A stretch of DNA of 64,000 bases, taken from assembly GCA_964503085.1 (NCBI GenBank), contig CAZCYQ010000007.1, forward strand, positions 1-64,000. Direction: 5' to 3'. Positions 8,995 through 18,900 of this stretch are shown here, piece after piece; within the stretch, counting starts at the first letter, position 1; every line of letters starts with the position of its first letter. The DNA is from Bin80 sp964503085. GTDB lineage: Bacteria; Bacteroidota; Rhodothermia; Rhodothermales; Bin80. The notes beneath the pieces are model-generated. The model saw only the letters and a program-made list of their open reading frames with translations, was not told the DNA's origin and did not search any database. The position numbers and the translations under genes were made by a program.

Positions 8995-10389
8995 ATGCCA
9001 AAATCGAGAATCATATACATGCATCGGGGATTCATTGTTGGACTACTACTTATGCTTGGGAGTGCATGCAGTTCACCCGCCCCACCCAATATCGTGCTTA
9101 TAATTGGCGATGATCACGGGTATCCATATTTTGGTTTTACAGGATCGGCTCATGTCCATACGCCATACATGGACCGCTTGGCGCATGGAGGCGCGCTCTT
9201 TACACAGGGGCACACGACAGACAACCATTGCCGTCCAGCTCTCCAGACACTCAACACAGGGCTGTACCCCATACAGTATGCTGCCCAGAGGGAAGTATTC
9301 AAGGCACAGGAGCAGGCAGCCGACCCCGAATACAACTACCTTGCTGCCGAGGAGCAAGTACAGTGGAATTTCCTGTATGAAGCGGATGCCATGCGTGAAT
9401 TCGAGACCCTCCCCGGTCTACTGTCTCGCGCAGGCTATATCAGTTTTCAGGCAGGCAAGTGGTGGGAGCAATCTTTCACCAATGGAGGGTTTACCGAAGG
9501 TATGTCCAAGGGATGGTCTCCAGATGAGGTCGGTCAGCCGGGCTTCTTTGGAAAACTCATGGGAGGTGACGGTGTAGAGCTTGTCCGGGAGACATCTCAG
9601 CCGGTGTTTGATTTTATAGATCGTAATCTAGATAATCCTTTCTTCCTGTGGTATGGGCCCTCCCTGCCGCATGTTCCTCTGAATCCCCCCGAAGCGTACT
9701 ATGCCCGGTATAGGGATACCAATCTGTCTGAGTCAGCCAAGGAGTATTATGGCAATTGTACGTGGTTTGATGCCGGGGTTGGAGACTTGCTCGACCATCT
9801 GGAAATGCGCGGGCTTATGTCAAACACGCTGATTGTATATGTGAACGACAATGGTTGGGAGCAACCCCCCTTTGAAGAATACAAGGACGTACCTATCCTT
9901 TACAATAATGGCGGCCCCAACGGTAAACTGTCATTACATGATCAGGCTTTTCGAACCCCGATCATTTTCAACTGGCCCGGTACGATCAATGCTGCCGTTT
10001 TTGACGATGTGCTTGTAAGCAGTGTGGATCTGGTTCCAACTATGTTGGACTATGCAGGCATAGAAATTCCGGAGTACTTGCCAGGGATATCCCTGCGTCC
10101 AGCGATGGAGGGTCGGGGCAGCATCCAGAGAGATGCTTTGATTGGCCGGGTTACGCAAATGCGATCTGATACCGATCCAATGGGCAAGCGTCAAACGGGG
10201 TATTACGTTCGTACGCTCCAGTGGCACTTCACCTCCACAGAAGGGGAGGTCCGGCTCTTTAATGTGCAGGGAGATCCATTTGAGGATGTAAGCGGAGAAC
10301 ACCCGGAGCTGATTTCAGGGTTTCTGGAGCAGATTGAAGACTGGACAAAAGAGTTCAGCTCTCCTGTTCTGGATCCCAGTCTTCAATAG
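8995..10389 (+). CDS. Lipoprotein sulfatase-family protein with altered active-site motif
   Basis: Member of the alkaline phosphatase/sulfatase fold, likely anchored at the envelope: signal peptide ending LGSAC (Cys25 in the longest form). An alternative start is Met9 at 9019. Metal-binding GDDHGYPYFG lies near 38-47. The formylglycine site reads CRPALQTLNTG: Cys79 and Pro81 are present but the Arg of C-x-P-x-R is Leu83. FGE recognition and the active site normally use that Arg, so activity is doubtful or unusual. Other sulfatase landmarks (FQAGKWWEQ, PSLPHVPLNPP, YVNDNGWEQ) are kept. Its 3' end overlaps the convergent ispG by 35 bp. Substrate unknown. Confidence 0.85.
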   Translation: MPKSRIIYMHRGFIVGLLLMLGSACSSPAPPNIVLIIGDDHGYPYFGFTGSAHVHTPYMDRLAHGGALFTQGHTTDNHCRPALQTLNTGLYPIQYAAQREVFKAQEQAADPEYNYLAAEEQVQWNFLYEADAMREFETLPGLLSRAGYISFQAGKWWEQSFTNGGFTEGMSKGWSPDEVGQPGFFGKLMGGDGVELVRETSQPVFDFIDRNLDNPFFLWYGPSLPHVPLNPPEAYYARYRDTNLSESAKEYYGNCTWFDAGVGDLLDHLEMRGLMSNTLIVYVNDNGWEQPPFEEYKDVPILYNNGGPNGKLSLHDQAFRTPIIFNWPGTINAAVFDDVLVSSVDLVPTMLDYAGIEIPEYLPGISLRPAMEGRGSIQRDALIGRVTQMRSDTDPMGKRQTGYYVRTLQWHFTSTEGEVRLFNVQGDPFEDVSGEHPELISGFLEQIEDWTKEFSSPVLDPSLQ

Positions 10390-11434
10390 CTTCTAGAACC
10401 GTCTGCACAATCTGAGATTCAGGTACCGTACCAACGACCTTGCCTTGCTTGAACAGGTGTGCCCTTCCACGCCCGAGCGAAATGCCGAGATCGGCCCCCT
10501 GTGCCTCACCAGGGCCGTTGACTGCGCAACCCATCAAGGCCACCGTCAGGTCTTTCTCAAATTTACGGGCATCAACCGCAGCCTCTACCTCCTGAACGAT
10601 CGAAAACAGGTCGCCGTTTAATCGACCGCATGTAGGGCATGCGATGACATTGACCCCCGGACGGCCCAGCCGAAGTGACTTCAGGATGGCGTGTCCAGTC
10701 TCAACCTCCTTCACGGATTCGGTAGCTAGGGAAACGCGTATAGTATCCCCAATGCCATCGGCCAGTAACGCACCAATACCGATTGAGCTCTTGACGGTCC
10801 CTACTTTGAAAGAACCGGACTCAGTCACCCCCAGGTGAAGTGGGAAGTTTGTGTGCTTCGCCACGAGTCGATAGGCCTGAATCATATAAAACACATCGGA
10901 ATGCTTAACCGAGATCACAATGTCTTCAAAGCCGTGACGCTCACAGATCTCGACATGGCGCAAGGCACTCTCCAACAGAGCCTCTGGTTGCGGATAGCCA
11001 TATTTATCTAGGATATCACGTTCCAATGACCCACCGTTAACTCCGATACGGATGGGGGTCCCCGCTTCTTTTGCAGCAAGTAGAACCTCACGTTCCCATT
11101 CTTCTTTGCCGATATTTCCGGGGTTAATTCTAACTTTTGCAACGCCCGCTTCAATGGCTTTTAGAGCATAGGTGTGGTTAAAGTGAATGTCGGCGACAAT
11201 GGGCATGCTGGTTCCCTGCACGATGTCCGGGAGGGCTTCGGCATCTTCCGGCCGTGGCACAGCCACACGAACTATATCAGCACCGGCTTCTGCAAGTTGG
11301 GCGATCTCATTGAGGGTTTCCTTAACTTTGTAGGTCTTGGAAACTGTCATGGACTGTACAGAGATGGGTGCTTTTCCACCAATCTGCACTGGACCTACCT
11401 GGACGGGGCGAGAGTCTCTTCTGGGGCGTTGCAT
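10355..11434 (-). CDS. ispG: 4-hydroxy-3-methylbut-2-en-1-yl diphosphate synthase IspG
   Basis: Radical-type [4Fe-4S] enzyme of the MEP isoprenoid pathway that converts the cyclic diphosphate MEcPP to HMBPP. Seen: the TIM-barrel N-terminal part with SVQSMT and ADIHFNH, and cluster ligands ACPTCGR (Cys266, Cys269) and ALMGCAVNGPGE (Cys303, Glu310). The 359 residues match the short two-domain form, not the longer three-domain form found in plants and in many other Bacteroidota. It is convergent with the sulfatase at 8995-10389, sharing its last 35 bp on the opposite strand. Confidence 0.95.
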   Translation of the reverse strand: MQRPRRDSRPVQVGPVQIGGKAPISVQSMTVSKTYKVKETLNEIAQLAEAGADIVRVAVPRPEDAEALPDIVQGTSMPIVADIHFNHTYALKAIEAGVAKVRINPGNIGKEEWEREVLLAAKEAGTPIRIGVNGGSLERDILDKYGYPQPEALLESALRHVEICERHGFEDIVISVKHSDVFYMIQAYRLVAKHTNFPLHLGVTESGSFKVGTVKSSIGIGALLADGIGDTIRVSLATESVKEVETGHAILKSLRLGRPGVNVIACPTCGRLNGDLFSIVQEVEAAVDARKFEKDLTVALMGCAVNGPGEAQGADLGISLGRGRAHLFKQGKVVGTVPESQIVQTVLEAIEDWDPEQES

Positions 11435-11534
11435 GCGGGTTAAAGTGCCTGTGCGTGTGCTGAGTTTTACGTATCAAACGGGTTACTGGCCCATTTAGGT
11501 TCCACGACGCCCGGTGCATCGCTGCAGATACTCA

Positions 11535-13127
11535 ATGAAAATACGTGCGCAGAGGATTGCAGGCTGGAAACTCTGGCTAGCATGTGGGCTACTGCTTTCA
11601 GGATGCAGGGCTGAATCGGATCCAGCTGTTGCTATATCAAGGGGTGTTACAGTTACGCAGTCCGAATTCGTGCAGGCATACAGAGACTGGCTCCTTCGGA
11701 CGGGTGTTCAGGACACCCCACAACGGCGATCTACCTTTGTCCATGACATGGCCGCAACCAGATTGGCAGTCATGGAAGCTCGTAGATCAGGGATTGCAGA
11801 AACGCCCCACTACAAAATGCGCGAACAGGTACTCGGGCGCAAGCTGCTCCTGGACCTCTACGTCAAGCAGGTTGTACTGGATACCGTTAAAGTGTCCGAG
11901 GCTGATGTACGTACGCTATATGCACGTGCACAGACCACGGTAAGCGCACGTCATCTCTATGCGCGAACGCTGGCAGAGGCGTTGGCATTACGCCAACGTC
12001 TGCAGGGAGGCAAGTCCTTTGCAGAACTTGCACATGAGATCTTCAGGGATCCTGACCTTAAGGAATCAGGCGGTCTGCTACCGCCATTCACCTTTGATGA
12101 AATGGATCCGGCGTTTGAAGAGGCGGCGTTCACACTCCCGATTGGACAGGTGTCGGAACCCGTACGTACAGCGCAGGGGTATTCACTGATCAGAGTCGAG
12201 GAACGCTTTACTAAGCCGATCATCACGGAAACGGAATTCCAGGCCAAAAGACCTCACTATACGGCCTACGCATTGGAGCGTGCACACAGGATTGCACGCC
12301 GGGATTACACATTGAGACTCGTTGATAAGAGCGGGATAGTGTTCAACGATCAGGTACTGGAGGCACTGATCATAAGGATTACACCGGGGAGCGAAGTTTT
12401 TGAACAGAATCTGGATCCACTCGAGATCTTGCGCTATGGAGATCCTGTACGGATCTGGACCGTATCGGATTTTCGTGAGCACGCACGGTTTGCCAGCGAT
12501 CAGCAGCGTGCCCAGGTTCGGACGATAGCTGATTTACGGGATTTTTCCCGCGGCTTGGTTGTCGCAGAGCAAATATTGATGGCGGGGCAATCGCTCCAGG
12601 ATACACAGATATATCGTACGCAGCTCCGCAAGGCAATGGACAGATATGTTGTTGAATATCTACAGGCAGCAGATTCAGTAAACGTATCTGATGTAGCAAT
12701 GCGTGCATACTACGACAATGCTCCTGCAAATGAGTTTGTGCGTCCCCGGCAAATTGCCCTGCGGTGGCATGTTTTCACAACCGAAGCCGAGGCAAACGTC
12801 GCAAAAAACAGCGGCATTGACTTTACCGGGCCGGAGCATTTGTTCTTCGCGCATCAGTTGGGCCCCCGGTCAAATGAAATCTTCGATGCCTCGGAGGGAG
12901 TGGTAGTCGGTCCGCTTGAAACAAATGACGGGTGGATATTGCTAAAAACTGGCATTCAGCACCCAGAATCGCGCCAAAGCTTTGCAGAAGCCAAAAGTGC
13001 AATATATTGGGCACTTGCTGAGGAAAAACAACGAGAAATACGTCTCGCCAGATATGCAGAGCTTATCTCGCGCTATGGACTCAAAGTCGATGAAGGAATT
13101 CTTGAGAGAACCAGCCTGCTTGACTAA
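11535..13127 (+). CDS. Lipoprotein parvulin-type peptidyl-prolyl isomerase
   Basis: Periplasmic or outer-membrane-anchored folding helper of the PpiC/SurA type. I prefer the ATG at 11535 (the frame opens at 11514) because it starts a lipoprotein signal with lipobox LLLSGC (Cys24). A SurA-like N-terminal helical region is followed by a parvulin domain about residues 125-225, with FAELAHEIFRDPD, SGGLLPPFTFDEMDPAFEEA and QGYSLIRVEE. A second, weaker parvulin-like segment lies near the C-terminus (FVRPRQIALRWHV to SRQSFAEAKS). Its end overlaps the start of the TonB receptor gene, and the context suggests it helps fold outer-membrane proteins made by the operon that follows. Confidence 0.82.
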   Translation: MKIRAQRIAGWKLWLACGLLLSGCRAESDPAVAISRGVTVTQSEFVQAYRDWLLRTGVQDTPQRRSTFVHDMAATRLAVMEARRSGIAETPHYKMREQVLGRKLLLDLYVKQVVLDTVKVSEADVRTLYARAQTTVSARHLYARTLAEALALRQRLQGGKSFAELAHEIFRDPDLKESGGLLPPFTFDEMDPAFEEAAFTLPIGQVSEPVRTAQGYSLIRVEERFTKPIITETEFQAKRPHYTAYALERAHRIARRDYTLRLVDKSGIVFNDQVLEALIIRITPGSEVFEQNLDPLEILRYGDPVRIWTVSDFREHARFASDQQRAQVRTIADLRDFSRGLVVAEQILMAGQSLQDTQIYRTQLRKAMDRYVVEYLQAADSVNVSDVAMRAYYDNAPANEFVRPRQIALRWHVFTTEAEANVAKNSGIDFTGPEHLFFAHQLGPRSNEIFDASEGVVVGPLETNDGWILLKTGIQHPESRQSFAEAKSAIYWALAEEKQREIRLARYAELISRYGLKVDEGILERTSLLD

Positions 13128-15948
13128 TTGTCTGGCCGTACTTGTACTCCTCATAGCCGTCCCTGCAAGCGCGCAGACTACGGGTAAACTGACGGGTTTA
13201 GTTACTGATGGGGCTACGGGAGAGTCGTTGCCGGGCGTGAATGTGGCTATTGATGGCACATTTCAGGGCGGAGTTACAGATGCGGAAGGACGTTTCGTGA
13301 TTATTGGCGTCCGGCCGGGTGTGTATGACCTGGTTGCTTCCTTTGTCGGTTTTGCCACTCAGCGGCGCGAGGGTGTGAGTGTGAGCGTGGACCTGACTAC
13401 TGAGGTTAATTTTGTGTTGCGTGAGGAGGTCATTGAAGGGGAAGAGGTCGTCGTAACCGCCGAAGCCATCCGTGTCAGGAAAGACCTGACCAGCAGTGAA
13501 GCGCGGGTGACCGCAGAAACCATTGATCGGCTGCCGGTTCAGGAGTTGGGCCAGGTGCTGAGTGTGCAGGCCGGGGTAACCGAACGTGGAGGCTTCCATA
13601 TACGGGGTGGGCGTAGCAGTGAGGTTGTCGTTATGGTTGATGGCGTCCCTGTGACGGACACATACGATGGCTCAACCGCACTTCAGTTAGAGAACGAGGG
13701 TATACAGGAGCTTCAGGTGATTAGTGGCACCTTCAATGCTGAATATGGCAATGCCATGAGCGGTGTCATCAATGTGGTAACAAAAGAAGGGCGGAATGAT
13801 CGAATCGGCGGTTCGGTAGAAGCCTATTCCGGTACATACCTGGTGCCTGGTGAAGGGGGGCGTGACCTGCTTCGAGGAACCCGATTGGACGAGCGTACTA
13901 CAGGATTCCCCTATGATCAGGTGGATGTGTATTCCTATTTACCTTTTGCACCGACACATTACGCAAACCTGAACGCTTCCATTGACGGTCCGATTATCAA
14001 GGATCGTCTGACGCTCTATGCTAACGGTCGCTATTTCAGCAACGACGGCTGGTTGTATGGGGCTGATCTGTATGATATTGATGGTTCGGGAGGTGATTCC
14101 TCGCTCGTGCCAATGAACACATGGCAAAAGCTGAGTTGGCAAACCAATCTACGGGTTCAACTTACCAGCAATATGATCCTAAATGTAATCGGCTTAGGAT
14201 CACGGACCGAGGCGAATGATTTGGGTGGGCGTTACCAGTACTATCGGTGGGCGCCGCATGGAGTCCCGCAGGTGTATGATAACGGCATAGACCTGAAGCT
14301 CAAGTTCACACACCTGATTAGCGCACGCACTTTCTATACGGTGAATCTGGCCACGTTTGAAAAATCAGCAGAGCGCTACCGTTTTTCCAATTTGACGGAT
14401 CCGCTGTACAACGATTTTACGCTGAGTCCGCCGGATTCAATTGAGATCACTCCGGGAGTATGGGAGCAGGTTGAAGCTGGCGGTAACCATTTTGCGCGTG
14501 GAGGAACAGACCTAGGACGTTTCAAAAGGAGCACACGGAGTTACTTCATCAAGGGAGATTTTACGAGTCAGTTCTCGCGCTACCACCTGATCAAAGCGGG
14601 ATTTGAGGCCCGCATGGATCAACTCCAATTTGAGGAGTTCAGCATCGTGCCGGCAATTGGCCCCACCGGCCAGGTCATAGAACCTTTCATGCCAGCTGTT
14701 CCGCCTCCAGTATCCTTCGGTTACCGTCAATTTGACGGTGTTGAGCCGATCTCAATAAGTGCATACTTGCAAGACAAGATTGAGTATGAAAGCTTCATCG
14801 TGAACGCAGGGATCCGAATGGATTTTTTTGATGCGAGGGCGAACATCCCCGCAGATGCATCGGACCCGAACATCTACAATCCGTTCAAGAAAGTCAACCT
14901 GTATCGGGATAATGACGGCAATGGCATTATTACAGACGATGAGGAGCGTGCAGACAATACTCTGACGCAGGTAGACCGGGAAGCCTATTGGTGGACGGAT
15001 TCAAGTCCCAAACTGCAGTTCTCGCCCAGACTGGGGGTTGCTTATCCCATTACGGAAGAAGGTGTGATCCATTTCTCATGGGGACATTTCCTCCAGATCC
15101 CAACACTGAATCGACTGTTCGACAATTTTGGATACAAGATTCCGCGCCAAACCGGTCGTCATGGTCCCTTTGGAAATCCCGATCTGGACGCGCAACGTAC
15201 GGTCATGTACGAAATCGGTCTCAAACAGGCGATCAGAGGTGTGGTGCTGAATGTGACGGCGTATAATCGGGATGTTCGGAGCTGGGTGTCTACTTCACGG
15301 TTGATTGAAACCGAACTACCTGGTGTCACTTACGTCGTATACGCGAATCGGGATTATGCAAATACCCGTGGAGTCACCCTCTCGGTGTCACGCCCGTACA
15401 CGAATAACTACGGTTTTGAGTTGAACTACACCTACCAGGTGGTTGAGGGATCAAATTCAGACCCGACAGAGGAGTTTTTTGCAGCGGGTAATGAGGAAGA
15501 ACCGCGCTTGGCACTTCTGCCCCTGGGATGGGACCAGCGCCACAAGGTCGCCGGATCTTTTTTCGTTGGTGGACGCAATTGGGGAGCTTCTGCGCTCGTA
15601 GTATGGGCATCCGGGTTCCCGTATACACCGAGTTTTGAGGAGGCCGCCCTTGTGGGAGCAGATGTACAGCCGGAGTTTCCGACGAATGCACGCAGACAGC
15701 CGTCAACCTTCCAGGTTGATCTAGATGTTTATCGCGAGTTTTCGATCGGACCGGTGCGTCCACGCCTGTTTCTGCATGTCTACAACGCACTTGATCGTAG
15801 GAACGCGGTGACGGTATACGGGGATACGGGGCTTCCCGGTATTACGTTTTCCGCTCCCATTCAGTCGGCAGACCCCGGATATTTTTCCCGGCCTAATCAC
15901 TATTCTGAGCCCCGGCGGGTACACGCGGGGGTACGACTGCAATTCTGA
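13090..15948 (+). CDS. TonB-dependent receptor with carboxypeptidase-regulatory-like domain
   Basis: Outer-membrane beta-barrel transporter of the CarboxypepD_reg-like/plug/TonB receptor class. The chosen ATG at 13090 opens a signal peptide ending PASAQ; ATG at 13075 is an alternative. Seen: a regulatory-like domain (TGLVTDGATGESLPGVNVAI, about 35-115), a plug with RGGRSSEVVVMVDGVPV and GNAMSGVINVVTKEG, then a long barrel ending in Phe (AGVRLQF). No SusD gene is next to it. It overlaps the preceding isomerase gene by 38 bp, and its stop overlaps the next start (TGATG), so it is coupled to the 1280-aa secreted protein and the PorV-like protein. Cargo unknown. Confidence 0.9.
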   Translation: MKEFLREPACLTNCLAVLVLLIAVPASAQTTGKLTGLVTDGATGESLPGVNVAIDGTFQGGVTDAEGRFVIIGVRPGVYDLVASFVGFATQRREGVSVSVDLTTEVNFVLREEVIEGEEVVVTAEAIRVRKDLTSSEARVTAETIDRLPVQELGQVLSVQAGVTERGGFHIRGGRSSEVVVMVDGVPVTDTYDGSTALQLENEGIQELQVISGTFNAEYGNAMSGVINVVTKEGRNDRIGGSVEAYSGTYLVPGEGGRDLLRGTRLDERTTGFPYDQVDVYSYLPFAPTHYANLNASIDGPIIKDRLTLYANGRYFSNDGWLYGADLYDIDGSGGDSSLVPMNTWQKLSWQTNLRVQLTSNMILNVIGLGSRTEANDLGGRYQYYRWAPHGVPQVYDNGIDLKLKFTHLISARTFYTVNLATFEKSAERYRFSNLTDPLYNDFTLSPPDSIEITPGVWEQVEAGGNHFARGGTDLGRFKRSTRSYFIKGDFTSQFSRYHLIKAGFEARMDQLQFEEFSIVPAIGPTGQVIEPFMPAVPPPVSFGYRQFDGVEPISISAYLQDKIEYESFIVNAGIRMDFFDARANIPADASDPNIYNPFKKVNLYRDNDGNGIITDDEERADNTLTQVDREAYWWTDSSPKLQFSPRLGVAYPITEEGVIHFSWGHFLQIPTLNRLFDNFGYKIPRQTGRHGPFGNPDLDAQRTVMYEIGLKQAIRGVVLNVTAYNRDVRSWVSTSRLIETELPGVTYVVYANRDYANTRGVTLSVSRPYTNNYGFELNYTYQVVEGSNSDPTEEFFAAGNEEEPRLALLPLGWDQRHKVAGSFFVGGRNWGASALVVWASGFPYTPSFEEAALVGADVQPEFPTNARRQPSTFQVDLDVYREFSIGPVRPRLFLHVYNALDRRNAVTVYGDTGLPGITFSAPIQSADPGYFSRPNHYSEPRRVHAGVRLQF

Positions 15949-18900
15949 TGAAGGAGCTACGCAAACTTGCAGTGATAGGGTGCCTGGTGATCAGTGCTGC
16001 ACCGGTATTTGCGCAGGGTGTGATTGATCGCAATCATGTGCCCAGCGACGAACGTGTTGATCCACTGGAGCGCAGACGCGACGACATAGATGGAAACAAC
16101 ATCCGGGCAACGATCACAAACTGGGCGCAGACCGCCAGCTCCGGCACTCCGGGAGATTTTTGGTATGAGTGGCCGAAGAACACCAACAGGCGCTACGTTG
16201 CACTCACGCAACTCTGGGTTGGTGCAGAGACTGTTGCGAATGCTGGTCCAAATGCAGGAGAACCCATGTGGATTGTCGATGTGGCCGATTTCCGTGGCAA
16301 TAATACAGGCGGCAACACGTCATGGACGTTTGAACCCGTTGGGGGTTATGTGAACCCCGCTGGAAGTGAGTATGGTATTGCGCAGAGCGACGAGCCGGAT
16401 AGTTGGCCCCCTTATTGGCCGGATAAACTCTCCGACACCGGAGATCCAGGCTGGAGCGGGTCATGGAACGGTTTCTTTGGAAAGGACATCTTCAATGCAG
16501 ATCAGGAGTTCTTCTTCAAGGCTGGCGATGACCAGTACGACCGGTACCGGGGCAGCTACGTGCCGGATGCCACTGATCAGTCAAGGTATGGTCTAGGCCT
16601 GATCATTGAGACGCGGATTATGGCCTGGACACAAATTTTAGTGGATGATGTGGTCTTTCTGATCTATGGTGTCAAAAATGATGGTACAGAAGATCTGGAA
16701 AAAGTTGGGATGGCGGTCTGGCTGGCTGACTGTGTTGCGGGAGATTGTGGCGATGATGTCATCTTTTTCGATTTGCTTGAAGATGTCGCCTTTATGACAG
16801 ACGAGGATGGGATTGGCGACCAAAACTTTGGCAGTGATCCAGCAGGAACGGTTGGGATAGCCTTCCTGGAAACGCCGGGGAACGCGACTGACCGCATTGA
16901 TAATGATGGGGATGGATCTGTGTCGGATGAATGCCCCCAAAATATGGGTGAATGTAACAGCCCTATAGTGCCGGAATCGTTTTTGTCGGGAGAAGTCGCA
17001 GCAAACAATATTGACGACAACGGGAATGGCCTCATTGACGAAAACATCGTACACGTTCCATTTGGTACGCAACGGGGCGTAGGTTTTGCAGACTACATAG
17101 ACAATGATGAGGATGGCGAGCAGGGTGCACCGGTCATAACTGCTGAGATGGCCGCTGCTGCCTCAATAGATCTTTGGCTGCGATGGCCGCCCAACCCTCA
17201 GAACGATCCCATGCAGCAGGTGAATGGTCAGGTAGAGGTTCACCTGGTAAATGTCACTCAGGAAACTATTGGACTGCCGTTCAGGGATAATATTGATAAC
17301 GACGACTCACATGTTGTTCCCACAGCAGCCTATCCATATTTGTCGGAACCTGGTTCTCCCGTGATTACACAGGGCATGATAGACGCCGCTGCCGCTGATC
17401 CGTACCGACGCTATCTAGTCCCCGACGCAGGCATCCTATTGTATGATGTGGGCCCCGAGGACCTGGGTAAGGCTTATGCCGATGGCGTGGATAATGATCT
17501 TGATGGTGCTATAGATGAGGGAATTGACGAAGGTACCGACGAAATGATCGATGAAAGTCGGGCGGATGGCATAGATAACGATCAGGACTGGATACTGCTA
17601 CAGAATGACACTGGACTCGATGGAGTCGCCTTCAGTGGGGACTACGGAGATGGGGACGGAATGCCAACCACTGGGGCGGGATCCTCCTTTCCCGGAGAAA
17701 AGAATATAGATGTAACCGATGTAAGCGAGTCGGATCAAATAGGTATCACGAATGTCCGCCTCTTCGGGGCGAACACCCTGGCGATTGGCAGTTCCAGTGA
17801 CCGATTTCTGTTTTACAGCTATTTGTTTCCGGGCGATTTTGATACGGAACAACCGGATCCAGGGGACAATGACCTGACGGTTGCCAGTGGCCTGTTCCCA
17901 CTGAAAGCGGGGCAGACGGAGCGGATTTCGCTCTCAGTCCAGCTTGGGATCGGCCAGGAAGAAGTCCTGGCAGGAAGAGATAATGCGCTGGATGCTTATG
18001 CAGAGGACTATCAGTTTGCCCAGGCTCCGATCACGCCGGAGGTTTCTGTGGTACCTGGGGATGGTCGCGTGACACTTTATTGGGATGCCAAGTCTGAAGA
18101 GTCAGATGATGAATTTCTAAGATCTCTCGGACTGCCTTCCAAGGACTTTGAGGGGTATCGAATATACAGGGCCACTGATCCGGCTTTTCTGGACGCATTA
18201 CAGATTACTGATGGCCGAGGCAATCTGACGTTCCGCAAGCCGATTGCCCAGTTTGATCTCATAAATGGCAACGCAGGCTTTCATCCCGTAGCTGTAAACG
18301 GGGTCAGCTTCTATATGGGAGATGATCGTGTAAGTGCAGGAGAGGGGTTGAATGGTCTCGCCCATGCTTATGTTGACTCTACGGTAGACAATGGAGTGAC
18401 CTACTACTATGCGGTAACAGCATATGATTTCGGGGCGCCGTCGGCGAATATTTCTCCTACTGAGACTCCTGTCCGAATCCGGCGGCGCGCGGATGGCTCG
18501 GTGGAGACAGGCCGCAATGTAGTCGTGGTCACGCCTGCGGCACCGGTGGGAGGTTACCAAGAGGCAACATTGGAGACTGTAGATGGGTATCTGCCACGCA
18601 TTCAAGGCTCAACCTCAAGTCGAATTGCTTACGCAATCACGGATCCCCGGGCGATCATTGATGGCAACCGCTACCGTATCACATTTGACGATTCACTGCA
18701 TGCCGGCGGCCGTTTTTCACCGGATACACTTAAGACAAAGTATTTTACACTAACAGATATATCCTCAGATCGTGTACTCCTTGACAGGTCAGTAGCATGG
18801 CGTCAGGGTTGGGAATTTCCGCCTCTAGACGATTATGGTAATTCGCTGGGATTCAGTCTACGGTTTTTTGGGGAGACGCTTGTGCGTCTTAATAGTGCAT

